NCBI GenBank assembly: GCA_030745835.1
Contig: JASLNU010000139.1
Coordinates: 15,253 to 79,252 of the forward strand
DNA: 64,000 nt
Source of the DNA: GCA-2687515 sp002687515
Lineage (GTDB): Bacteria > Pseudomonadota > Alphaproteobacteria > Rhodospirillales > UBA2165
Reading direction: 5' to 3'
Position 1 is the stretch's first letter, and the number at the start of each line of letters is the position of its first letter. Both the position numbers and the translations under genes were made by a program. Below are positions 53,123 to 61,800 of this stretch, piece after piece. Under the pieces are notes generated by a model. It was not told where the DNA came from. It did no database searches and saw only the letters and a program-made list of their open reading frames with translations.

Positions 53123-53233
53123 ATGATCGTCGCCACCTCGATCTACCTGGTGTTCTATCTGGCGTTGCCGCCGAAATCCCGCGCCGTGGCGGCGCGCCTG
53201 GAATCGTCGCCCGGGGACCGGCCGCGGGGTTAA
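53123..53233 (+). CDS. Possible small membrane protein behind slipin
   Basis: 36 codons from ATG 53123, a start 26 bases after the slipin stop, with GGGAG 12 bases upstream. The product has one membrane segment (MIVATSIYLVFYLAL) and a basic tail (PPKSRAVAARLES). The same frame stays open upstream through the slipin 3' end with more hydrophobic residues, so another start is possible. Could be a small partner of the NfeD-slipin pair or chance. Confidence 0.3.
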   Translation: MIVATSIYLVFYLALPPKSRAVAARLESSPGDRPRG

Positions 53234-53247
53234 AGAGGGAATAAGGA

Positions 53248-53267
53248 GGGCGTCAATATGGACGCCC
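53248..53267. terminator. Hairpin between slipin and a convergent small gene
   Basis: GGGCGTC and GACGCCC pair over seven bases with a six-base loop. On the minus strand it is followed by a T-rich stretch, so it fits best as terminator of the 53287-53493 gene, and may act on both. Confidence 0.5.
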
Positions 53268-53286
53268 CGCCCGGCGATCACCGCCC

Positions 53287-53493
53287 TCAAAAATCACCGC
53301 TGGTCAGTCTCGCCCGCAAGTGCTTGGGCGCGGCTTTGAAGATTTTTTCCATCGCTTCCTTTTTTAGCTGTTGATAGGCTTCATTGGAATCGAGGAAACC
53401 CGCATTTTCGACCTGGCAGCCAAAGCCGCCAACCGAGATATTGCTTTGCGCGTCGGTTTCGAATTTGCGTAGTGTGTTGGGTCCATCAAACAT
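53287..53493 (-). CDS. Small protein of unknown function
   Basis: 68 residues, with GGAGAG about seven bases before ATG 53493, so probably translated. Soluble: an N-terminal stretch with SVGGFGCQVEN and a C-terminal amphipathic, Lys-rich helix (NEAYQQLKKEAMEKIFKAA). One cysteine. No family recognised. Followed by a hairpin terminator (53248-53267). It is divergent from the winged-helix regulator at 53646. Confidence 0.55.
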   Translation of the reverse strand: MFDGPNTLRKFETDAQSNISVGGFGCQVENAGFLDSNEAYQQLKKEAMEKIFKAAPKHLRARLTSGDF

Positions 53494-53645
53494 TGTCTCT
53501 CTCCACTCGTAATTGTTTAAGTGCCGGTTGATGGTTTAAGATTAGCCGGAGAGAAAAATGCCCGCTTGAAGGTTTTGTCAATTTACCGTCCAGAGAAGCT
53601 TAATTTTGCTTCTGAAACCATGAATTCGGCGAAAAACAGGGACGT

Positions 53646-55193
53646 ATGGTCTATCGATTCGGCGAATATGCGCTTCATTTGGAGAGCCTGGAGCTGAAAA
53701 AGAACGGCGCGCCCGTGGAGTTGGAGCCGCAGGTGTTCAGCCTCTTGGCCTGCCTGATCGAAAACGCCGACCGGGTGGTCTCCAAGGACGAGCTGATCGA
53801 AATGGTCTGGGACGGGCGTATCGTCTCCGACGGCACCCTCAACACCCGCATCAATTCGGTGCGCCGCGCCGTCGGCGATGACGGCAAGACGCAAGGGGTG
53901 ATCAAGACATTTCCGCGGCGCGGATTCCGTTTTGTCGCGAAACTGGACGGTGGCGTGGCGGCGCCTGAAGCGCCGCCGACCTTAAGCGCGCTTTCCGACA
54001 AACCGTCCATCGCCGTCTTGCCCTTCGATAACCTCAGCGGCGATCCGGAGCAGGAATATTTTTCCGATGGCCTCGCCGACGATGTGATTTCGGCGCTGTC
54101 GCGGTTTCGCCAGCTTGCCGTCGTTGCGCGCAATTCTTCCTTCGCCTACAAGGGCGCCGCCACCGATGTGCGCGAGGTGGCGAAGGAACTGGGCGTCGGC
54201 TATGTGCTGGAAGGCAGCGTCCGCAAATCGGGCGAGCGGGTGCGCATTTCGGTGCAATTGATCGACGGGTCGAACGGCAGCCATTTGTGGGCCGAACGCT
54301 ACGACCGTGATCTGGAAGATATTTTTACCGTCCAGGACGAGATAACCGAAGCCGTCGTCGGCGCCGTGGAACCGGAACCAACCAAATCGGAAATCGCGCG
54401 CGCCCGGGCCAAGAAGCCCGAAAACCTGACCGCCTGGGAGCTTTACCTCCAGGGCACCCATTACACCCATCTTCGAACCACTGGGGATATTGGCGAAGCC
54501 ATCCGCCTTCTGAAACAGGCCATCGAAGCCGATCCGAACTTTGCTCCGGCCTATCAGGGGCTGTCCTACGCCTACTGCCTAAGCATCTTGATCGGCAATT
54601 TCGAAGCATCGGAAGAAAACGCGGCGAAGGCGATCAGTTTGGCGGAAACGGCGCTGCGCCTGGACCGGGATGATGACCGTTCCCACATGGCGCTTGGCCG
54701 GGCGCATCAATTTTTCGGGGAAATGAAAAAAGCCTATTCCGCGATTGAGGAAGCTTTGCAACTCAATTCCACGTCGGCCTTCAATCACTATATGGCCGGA
54801 CGAATCCTCGTCCGCCTGGGTCGCGCCGGGGAGGGACTGAAACATGCGGAGGAAGCATTGAGGCTCAGCCCCCGGGATATGTGGATCAGTCCTTTCATGG
54901 TAACCATGGCCGAAGGACACTACGTGCTTGGTAATTATGACACGGTGATCGAATGGTGCGACCGGGCGTTGCGCGAGGCCAACGCCATCTGGTTTCCGGC
55001 CTGTCTCAAGATCGCCGCCTACGCCAAATCGGACAGGATGAAAGAAGCCGAGCGGGCGGCGGCGGAAATGAAGGAGAGATTTCCGCAGGCAACTCTGTCA
55101 TTTATTACCGGCAACCTCACCAGCAATTGGCTTAAATCGCTTGATAGTAATATGCCGGATATCCTGCGCGACGCCGGTGTGCCGGAGGAATGA
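53646..55193 (+). CDS. Winged-helix (CadC/OmpR-type) regulator with TolB-like and TPR domains
   Basis: 515 residues. Residues 1-100 form an OmpR/PhoB-type DNA-binding winged helix (ELEPQVFSLLACLIENADRVVSKDEL region, then IKTFPRRGFRFVA). Residues about 118-245 are the TolB-N-like domain found in cyclases and such regulators: SIAVLPFDNLSGDPEQEYFSDG, region, and VGYVLEGSVRKSGERVRISVQLID. Residues about 260-510 are TPR repeats (AIEADPNFAPAYQGLSYAYC and later AEEALRLSPRDMW). No receiver domain and no clear membrane segment, so it is a cytosolic regulator sensing something through its TPR part. Target genes unknown. Confidence 0.88.
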   Translation: MVYRFGEYALHLESLELKKNGAPVELEPQVFSLLACLIENADRVVSKDELIEMVWDGRIVSDGTLNTRINSVRRAVGDDGKTQGVIKTFPRRGFRFVAKLDGGVAAPEAPPTLSALSDKPSIAVLPFDNLSGDPEQEYFSDGLADDVISALSRFRQLAVVARNSSFAYKGAATDVREVAKELGVGYVLEGSVRKSGERVRISVQLIDGSNGSHLWAERYDRDLEDIFTVQDEITEAVVGAVEPEPTKSEIARARAKKPENLTAWELYLQGTHYTHLRTTGDIGEAIRLLKQAIEADPNFAPAYQGLSYAYCLSILIGNFEASEENAAKAISLAETALRLDRDDDRSHMALGRAHQFFGEMKKAYSAIEEALQLNSTSAFNHYMAGRILVRLGRAGEGLKHAEEALRLSPRDMWISPFMVTMAEGHYVLGNYDTVIEWCDRALREANAIWFPACLKIAAYAKSDRMKEAERAAAEMKERFPQATLSFITGNLTSNWLKSLDSNMPDILRDAGVPEE

Positions 55194-55400
55194 TTAAACA
55201 AATCATCGTGGAAAATTAGCTCCTAGCGGCGGTATTTCCTTGCATTTGTTCCTTTTTTGTTCTATACTGCCCGGCAACCCTTAAGCTTTGATTTTCAGCA
55301 GCAAACAGGCCGGCGCGGCGCGGCCGCAAATATCCGTAAATGACCATGAATGTCCATAAATGCCTGTCATGTCCATGCCGATTTCGACCGAAATATGTCG

Positions 55401-55505
55401 CATTTTGAAAAAAATCACCACGAGAGACAGTGAGGCGGTGAGGGCTAATATGGCGCTCCGCGCCTTTCCGAACATCTCACTGTCTCACTGTCTCCGTGGT
55501 TCAAA
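55401..55505. repeat. CACAGAG-type long hairpin, copy 2
   Basis: CCACGAGAGACAGTGAG (55418-55434) pairs with CTCACTGTCTCCGTGG (55484-55499) with one base bulged; TTGAA and TTCAA flank it. The middle holds GGCGC-TCC-GCGCC, like the copy at 8790-8880. Confidence 0.65.
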
Positions 55506-55577
55506 AATCCATATGAATCCCTATAAAACCACATAAAAACATATGACATTATTTTCGAAAATTATGTTGCATTCACG

Positions 55578-55617
55578 GAGCAGCGAGCCAGGGTTGGCAT
55601 GGTCGGCTGGCTCGCGT
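55578..55617 (-). repeat. Covarying hairpin element, copy 5
   Basis: On the minus strand: GACGC, arm GAGCCAG, loop CCGACCATGCCAACC, arm CTGGCTC, GCTGC. The loop is nearly that of the copy at 8331-8380 while the arms are different but paired. Confidence 0.7.
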
Positions 55618-55710
55618 CTTGTTCGCACGGGACCAAGGGATGGGAACAGCCGCATCGGGCCGGCGGTTAAATTTACCCGGGAGAGTGCCTCTGCGAGAAA
55701 CCCGAGCGTG

Positions 55711-55760
55711 CCTCACGCCCGCATGGCCAACCCGGCCATCCCCATGCGGGCTGCTTCCCT
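55711..55760 (+). repeat. Covarying hairpin element, copy 6
   Basis: CTCACGC, arm CCGCATGG, loop ending GGCCATCC, arm CCATGCGG, GCTGCTTC. Confidence 0.7.
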
Positions 55761-55852
55761 TCTTACCTGCGCTTGCGGATTGCCGGCAAAGCGGGCAATT
55801 TTATGGGCAAATCATCGGACACTAAAATCCAATTCAGGGGAGGCGGCATAAC

Positions 55853-58177
55853 ATGAATATGGTGCGGATAGGAGATCCGGTACGGCGCGACGAGGATTAC
55901 CGGCTGATCAAGGGCCGTGGGCGCTATGCCGACGATGTCAACGAAGCCCGCCAGGCGCGCGCCTTCGTTTTGCGCTCGCCGCACGCCCATGCCGATATCG
56001 TCGCCATCGATACCGCCGCCGCCATCGCCGCCCCGGGCGTGCTCGCGGTCTTGACCGGTGACGACCTCACTGCGCGCGGCCTGGGATCGCAGAAACCCGC
56101 CAATACCGGCCGCAAGGCCGACGGCTCGCCGGGCTTCGTCTGCTCGCAGCCGCTTTTGGCGCAAGGCCGGGTGCGTTTCACCGGCCAGCCGGTCGCCTTC
56201 GTCGTCGCCGAAAGCGTCAACCAGGCGAAGGACGCCGCCGAACTGATCAATGTGGATTATGCCCCGCTGGCCGCCGTCGTCACCGCCGACGAGGCGCTGG
56301 CCGATGGGGCGCCTTCGGTCTGGGACGACAATCCCGGCAACGAGGCCTTCACCCACCAAATCGGCGACCAGGATGCCGTCGATGCCGCCTTCGCCGCCGC
56401 CAAGCATGTGGTCCGGCACCGGGTCTGCGTCAACCGGGTGACCGCCAATGGCCTCGAAACCCGCGGCTGCATCGCCAGTTACGACGACTACGAGGACCGC
56501 TACACCTTGCGCGCCACCATCCAGTCGGTGCATGGCACCCGCGCCATATTGGCACAGCAGATATTCAAAATTCCGCAGACCAAGATCCGCGTCATCTGCG
56601 ACAATATGGGCGGCGGTTTCGGCACCAAGGGCGGCTGCTATCCCGAATACAGCCTGGCCCTTTGGGCATCGGAAGTGATCGGCAGGCCGGTGAAATGGAT
56701 CGCCGAACGCTCGGAAGCCATATTGACCGACGAGCATGGCCGCGGCGGGCTGGTGGACGCCGAGCTGGCCCTCGACGAAGATTATAATTTCCTCGCCTTG
56801 CGCACCCACACGAAAGTCCCGATAGGCGCCTATTTCACCACCGACCGCAATATCGGCTCGACCATTTCCGGGCTCGGCGGCCTCGCCGGCGTCTACCGGA
56901 CGCCGGCCATCCACGCCCGCGTCACCGGGGCGCTGACCAATATCATGACCAACGCCCAGTACCGGGGCGGCGCCAAGCCCGAACCCTGCCACGTGATCGA
57001 GGTGATGGTCGATCATGCCGCCGACGCACTCGGCGTCGATGCGGCTGAACTCAGGCTCAAAAACACCATCCCCGCCGATGCCATGCCGTTCCGCACCGGC
57101 CTCGGCCATACCTACGATTGCGGCGATTTCCCCCGCAATTTCGAACAATGCCTGGACACCGGCGGCTACCAAGGCTTCGAAGCACGCCGGAAAGAGGCGT
57201 TGAAACGGGGCAAGTATCTGGGTATCGGCCTTTCCAACACCGTATCCGGCGTCGCCATGGTCAATTTTGAGCATGTGGAGGTGCGCTTCGACACCGAAGG
57301 CGGCATCACGCTTCTATCGGGCGCCATGGATCACGGCCAGGGCCATGAAACAACCTTCCGCCAAGTGCTGGCTGACAAGCTGGGCATCGATGCCGACGGC
57401 ATCCGCTACCGAATGGGCGATTCCGATGTGGTCGCCACCGGCGTCGGCACCTTCAACGCCCGCTGTGCCGTGTTTGTCGGCTCCGCGGTCACCATCGCCG
57501 CCGAAAAGATCATCGCAAAGGGCAAGCGTATCGCCGCCCACATGATGGAAGCGGCCGAAGGCGATATCGAATATGAAGGCGGTAAGTTTTCCGTCGCCGG
57601 CACCGATAAGAGCCTGGATATCGCCGAGGTTGCCAAGACCGCCTTCCAGCGGCCGAAGCTGCCTGCCGATATCGAGCCCGGATTCTACGAACATGGCGAA
57701 TTCGGCGTCGGCGAGGGGCCGGTCTATCCCAACGGCGCGCATCTGGTCGAGGTGGAAATCGACGCCGAGACCGGCAGGATCGAAATCGTCCGCTATGTCG
57801 CCGTCGACGATGCCGGGGTGGTCCTCAACCCCCTGTTGTTCGACGGCCAGGTGCATGGCGGCATCGCCCAGGGCGCCGGCCAGATCCTGATGGAGGATAT
57901 CCATTACGATGCTGGCGGCCAGCTGCTGACCGGCTCGTTCATGGATTACGCGATGCCCCGGGCCGACGATTTCTGCACCTTCGAGCTGGCCGCCAACGAG
58001 GTGCCGACCAAGCGCAATCCCTTGGGCGTCAAGGGCGTCGGCGAGGCCGGCACGGTCGGTTGCATGCCGTCTTTGATCAACGCCATCAACGATGCCTTGA
58101 GCCATATCGGCGCCGCCCCGGTGGAAATGCCGGCAACCGCGGAAAAGGTCTGGCGCGCGATTCAGGCGGCGAAGTAG
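55853..58177 (+). CDS. Xanthine dehydrogenase-family molybdopterin-binding subunit
   Basis: 774 residues from ATG 55853. Large, molybdenum-binding subunit of the xanthine dehydrogenase/CO dehydrogenase-like hydroxylases, which put oxygen from water on N-heterocycles or aldehydes. Seen: GRGRYADDV, FTGQPVAFVVAES, GGGFGTKGGCYPE, the active-site loop NAQYRGGAKPEP (so not the CSFR type of true CO dehydrogenase), AMDHGQGHETTFRQVLAD and the catalytic Glu in GVKGVGEAGTVG. No FAD or 2Fe-2S subunit genes lie beside it, so it must borrow them or they lie elsewhere. The next gene, 11 bases on, is an isochorismatase-fold hydrolase. Confidence 0.92.
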   Translation: MNMVRIGDPVRRDEDYRLIKGRGRYADDVNEARQARAFVLRSPHAHADIVAIDTAAAIAAPGVLAVLTGDDLTARGLGSQKPANTGRKADGSPGFVCSQPLLAQGRVRFTGQPVAFVVAESVNQAKDAAELINVDYAPLAAVVTADEALADGAPSVWDDNPGNEAFTHQIGDQDAVDAAFAAAKHVVRHRVCVNRVTANGLETRGCIASYDDYEDRYTLRATIQSVHGTRAILAQQIFKIPQTKIRVICDNMGGGFGTKGGCYPEYSLALWASEVIGRPVKWIAERSEAILTDEHGRGGLVDAELALDEDYNFLALRTHTKVPIGAYFTTDRNIGSTISGLGGLAGVYRTPAIHARVTGALTNIMTNAQYRGGAKPEPCHVIEVMVDHAADALGVDAAELRLKNTIPADAMPFRTGLGHTYDCGDFPRNFEQCLDTGGYQGFEARRKEALKRGKYLGIGLSNTVSGVAMVNFEHVEVRFDTEGGITLLSGAMDHGQGHETTFRQVLADKLGIDADGIRYRMGDSDVVATGVGTFNARCAVFVGSAVTIAAEKIIAKGKRIAAHMMEAAEGDIEYEGGKFSVAGTDKSLDIAEVAKTAFQRPKLPADIEPGFYEHGEFGVGEGPVYPNGAHLVEVEIDAETGRIEIVRYVAVDDAGVVLNPLLFDGQVHGGIAQGAGQILMEDIHYDAGGQLLTGSFMDYAMPRADDFCTFELAANEVPTKRNPLGVKGVGEAGTVGCMPSLINAINDALSHIGAAPVEMPATAEKVWRAIQAAK

Positions 58178-58188
58178 GCGCCAAGGGC

Positions 58189-58869
58189 ATGCCGCACAAC
58201 GTGGAAATCCCCGATTACGTGATCGAGCGCATCATGGCCAAGCGCGGCAGGCTCAATGTGTTCGACCGCTTCGATGCCGCCAAGACGGCGCTGGTGGTCA
58301 TCGACATGCAGAACTTTTTCGTCGCCGAGGTGGAAACGGCGCGCAGCATCTGCCCCAATATCAACACCCTGGCCGACCGGGTGCGCGAATTGGGCGGCAC
58401 CGTCGCCTGGGTCAAGATGACCGTCGCCGATGAATTGGACGGCCCTTCCAACTGGCCCATCTATCACGATTATTTCTTCACCCCGGAGAAAATGAAGGCG
58501 CACAAGGACAGCCTCACCGAGGGCAGCGAGGGGCAAAAAATATATCCGGACTTGAAACCGGAGGACGTCGATATCATCGCAGCTAAGAAGCGATTCTCGG
58601 CCTTCATCCAGGGCTCGTCCGATCTCGACGAACAGCTCCGGGGGCGCGGTATCGAGAACCTTTTGATCGCCGGCACGGCGACCAATTTCTGCTGCGAGAC
58701 CAGCGCCCGCGACGCCATGATGATCGGCTACCGGGTGGTCATGGTGTCGGACGCCAACGCGGCGCGCTACGACGAAGACCACATCGTCGGGCTGACCACC
58801 GTCTGGCAGAGCTTCGGCGACGTGCGCACGATGCACGACTGCATCAACGAGCTTCTTGTAAGCGATTGA
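58189..58869 (+). CDS. Isochorismatase-fold cysteine hydrolase, second copy
   Basis: 226 residues from ATG 58189 (AAGGG upstream), 11 bases after the molybdenum hydroxylase stop, so cotranscribed. Triad: Asp in ALVVIDMQNFF, Lys in IIAAKKRFSAF, Cys in TNFCCETSARDAMM. The layout closely follows the paralogue at 39313-39996, including the N-terminal RRGKL/KRGRL stretch, so both belong to one subfamily of probable carbamoyl or amide hydrolases. Convergent with the HyuAB gene, whose stop is six bases away. A pathway of ring hydroxylation then amide hydrolysis is suggested. Confidence 0.9.
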   Translation: MPHNVEIPDYVIERIMAKRGRLNVFDRFDAAKTALVVIDMQNFFVAEVETARSICPNINTLADRVRELGGTVAWVKMTVADELDGPSNWPIYHDYFFTPEKMKAHKDSLTEGSEGQKIYPDLKPEDVDIIAAKKRFSAFIQGSSDLDEQLRGRGIENLLIAGTATNFCCETSARDAMMIGYRVVMVSDANAARYDEDHIVGLTTVWQSFGDVRTMHDCINELLVSD

Positions 58870-58875
58870 TATTGC

Positions 58876-61800
58876 TTATGTTTTTTTGCCGTAACCGCCG
58901 CCGCCGGGGGTCTCGATAACGAACACATCGCCTTCCGCCATCTCGGTCTGATCGGCGCCGGCCAGCTCGTCGACCGATCCGTCCTGGCGCTCGACGTAAT
59001 TGTGGCCTGGCGCGCCGCCGCCGCCGCCACTGAGGCCGAAGGGCGCAACCCGGCGCGAAGAGGAAACGATGGCCGCCGTCATCGGCTCTAAAAAACGAAC
59101 CCGCCGGATTACCCCGTCGCCGCCTTTGGCCTGGCCATCGCCGCCCGATCCGGGGCGCAGGCGGAATTCCTCGAGCCGCACCGGATGCCGCCATTCCAGG
59201 ATTTCCGGATCGGTCAGGCGGGTGTTGGTCATGTGGGTATGGACGGCATGTGCGCCATCGAAGCCGGGCCCGGCGCCGGCGCCGCCGCAGACGGTTTCGT
59301 AATATTGATGGCCTTCATTGCCGAAGGTGAAATTGTTCATGGTGGCCTGCCCCGAGGCCAGCGCGCCGGCCGCCGCCAGAAGCGCGCCGGTGACGATCTG
59401 CGAGGTTTCAACATTGCCGGCGACGACGGCGGCCGGTGGCTTGGGATTAAGAATGCAGCCTTCAGGAATGACGATCTCGAGGGGTTCCAGGCAGCCGTCG
59501 TTGAGCGGGATGTCGTCGGCGACCAGGCAGCGGAAGACGTACAAGACCGCCGCCCGGGCAACCGCCGCCGGGGCGTTGAAATTGCCCGCGTCCTGGTCCG
59601 AGGTGCCGGTGAAATCGATCAGCGCCCGGCGCGCTTCCCGGTCGACGCGGATCGCAACCTTGATATGGGCGCCGTTATCCATGTTTGCGGTGAATTCGCC
59701 GCCGGGCAACGCGTCCAGCACTAGGCGCACCTGTTCGGCGGCGTTGGCGCGCACATGACCCATATAGGCATGCACCACTTCGAGGGTGAAATGATCGACC
59801 ATGCGGGCAAGCTCGGCGGCGCCTTTTTCGTTGGCGGCGATCTGCGCCTTGAAGTCGGCGACGTTCTGATCGGGATTGCGCGCCGGGTAGGGGCCCGATG
59901 CCAGCAGTTGGCGCAGCTCGGCCTCGCGCAGGCGGTCGCCGGAGACCAGGGTGAAATCGTCGATCAGCACGCCTTCCTCGTCGATGGTGCGGCTGAAGGG
60001 CGGGATCGATCCGGGCGTGATGCCGCCGACATCGGCGTGGTGGCCGCGGCTGCCGAGAAAAAAAAGAACCCCTGCGCCGGCGGCGCCGAAGACCGGCGTG
60101 ATGACGGTGATATCGGGCAAATGGGTGCCGCCGTTATAGGGCGCGTTGAGGGCATAGACATCACCCGCTTTCATTTTACCGGCGCGCTGGCGGATGATGG
60201 TGGCGACGCTTTCGCCCATCGATCCGAGATGCACCGGCAGGTGCGGCGCGTTGGCCACCAGGGCGCCATTTGCGTCAAACAGGGCGCAGGAGAAATCCAG
60301 CCGTTCCTTGATGTTGACCGAACTGGCGGTGTTGGCCAGCACCGCGCCCATCTGTTCGGCGATCGACATGAAGAGGTTGTTGAACACCTCCAGCATCACC
60401 GGGTCGGCTTCGGCGCCGATCGCCGCCTGGGCCGGGCGCGGCGCTACGCGGCTCAGCACCAGATGGCCGAGCCCGGTCACCAGCGCCGCCCAATCGGGCT
60501 CGATCACCGTCGTCGCGGTATCCTCGATAATGATCGCCGGTCCCTCGATGCGCTGGCCCGGGCCAAGATCGGTACGCCTGAAGACCGGCGTTTCATGGGC
60601 GCCGCCCGCCATATGGGCGGTAACCGATTCGATGGCTTCGCCAGGCGCCGTCGCGCCTTCGATTTCGGCGTCGGCAACCTGTTCGGTGGCGCCGACGGCC
60701 TCGATGAACGCCGCTTCCACCACCAGGCCGCGGCCCGGATCGGTGAAGCCGAAGCGGGTCCGGTGGGCGTCTTCGAAGGCGCCCGCCACCGCCTCCAGTC
60801 CGCCAAGCGGGACTTCGAGCGCGGTGTCGGTGCCGGCATAGCGGAGATGCAGGCGGCGATAGAGGGTGATGTCGGCGGGCCCGATGCCCTGATCGGCAAG
60901 CTCGGCCCGGCATTGCTGCTCGAGATCGGAAAACACCGGACCCAAATCATCGAGGCTTTGCGTTACCAGCGGCGCCTCGACGGCGCGTTCGCGGTGGGCG
61001 TGCACTTCGGCGAGGCCCATGCCATAGGCCGACAAAACGCCGGCCAGGGGATGGATGAAGATGGTTTCCATGCCGAGCGCATCGGCGACCCGGCAGGCAT
61101 GCTGGCCGCCGGCGCCGCCGAAGCAGACCAGGGTGTATTCGGTGACATCGTAGCCGCGCTGCACCGAAATCCGCTTGATCGCGTTGGCCATGTTTTCGAC
61201 GGCGATGGTCAGGAAGCCCTCGGCCACCGTTTCTTTCGTCTGTTCGGTATGGCTGGCGCGCGAAATTTCGGCGGCCAGCCCGGCGAACAGGTGAGTGGCG
61301 GCTTCGGCATCGAGGGGTTGGTCGGCGCCCGGTCCGAAGAGGTGCGGAAAGTGGCGCGGCTGGATGCGGCCGAGAATGACGTTGGCGTCGGTGATGGTCA
61401 GCGGCCCGCCGCGGCCATAACAGGCCGGTCCCGGATCGGCGCCGGCGGAACCGGGGCCGACGCGCATGCGGGCGCCATCGAATTTGAGGATCGAGCCGCC
61501 GCCCGCCGCCACCGTGTGGATGCGCATGATCGGCGAACGCAGGCGGACGCCGGCCACTTGCGTATCAAAGGCGCGCTCGAAGGCGCCGGCGTAGTGGGAG
61601 ACGTCGGTCGAGGTGCCGCCCATGTCGAAAGCGATGATCTTTTCGAAGCCGGCCATACCAGCGGTGCCGACGGCGCCGACGACGCCGCCCGCCGGGCCCG
61701 ACAGGATGCTGTCCTTGCCGCGGAATTTGCGGGCATCGGTCAACCCGCCATTGGATTGCATGAACATCAAGGGCGCTTCGCCGAGGCTTGCGGCCACCCG

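Larger units (their letters stand above)
55194..55852. other. Repeat-rich spacer before the molybdenum hydroxylase gene
   Basis: No gene seen. It contains ATG-rich short repeats (CCATGAATGTCCATAAATG near 55340-55365 and a looser match at 55508-55550), a long CAGTGAG-type hairpin (55401-55505) and two covarying hairpins (55578-55617, 55711-55760). The content mirrors the spacer at 8203-8912. Confidence 0.6.

Noticed and set aside
53259..53375. Small plus-strand frame after AAGGAGG near 53245
   Set aside because: The purine run is part of a terminator hairpin and the frame is antisense to a better supported small gene.
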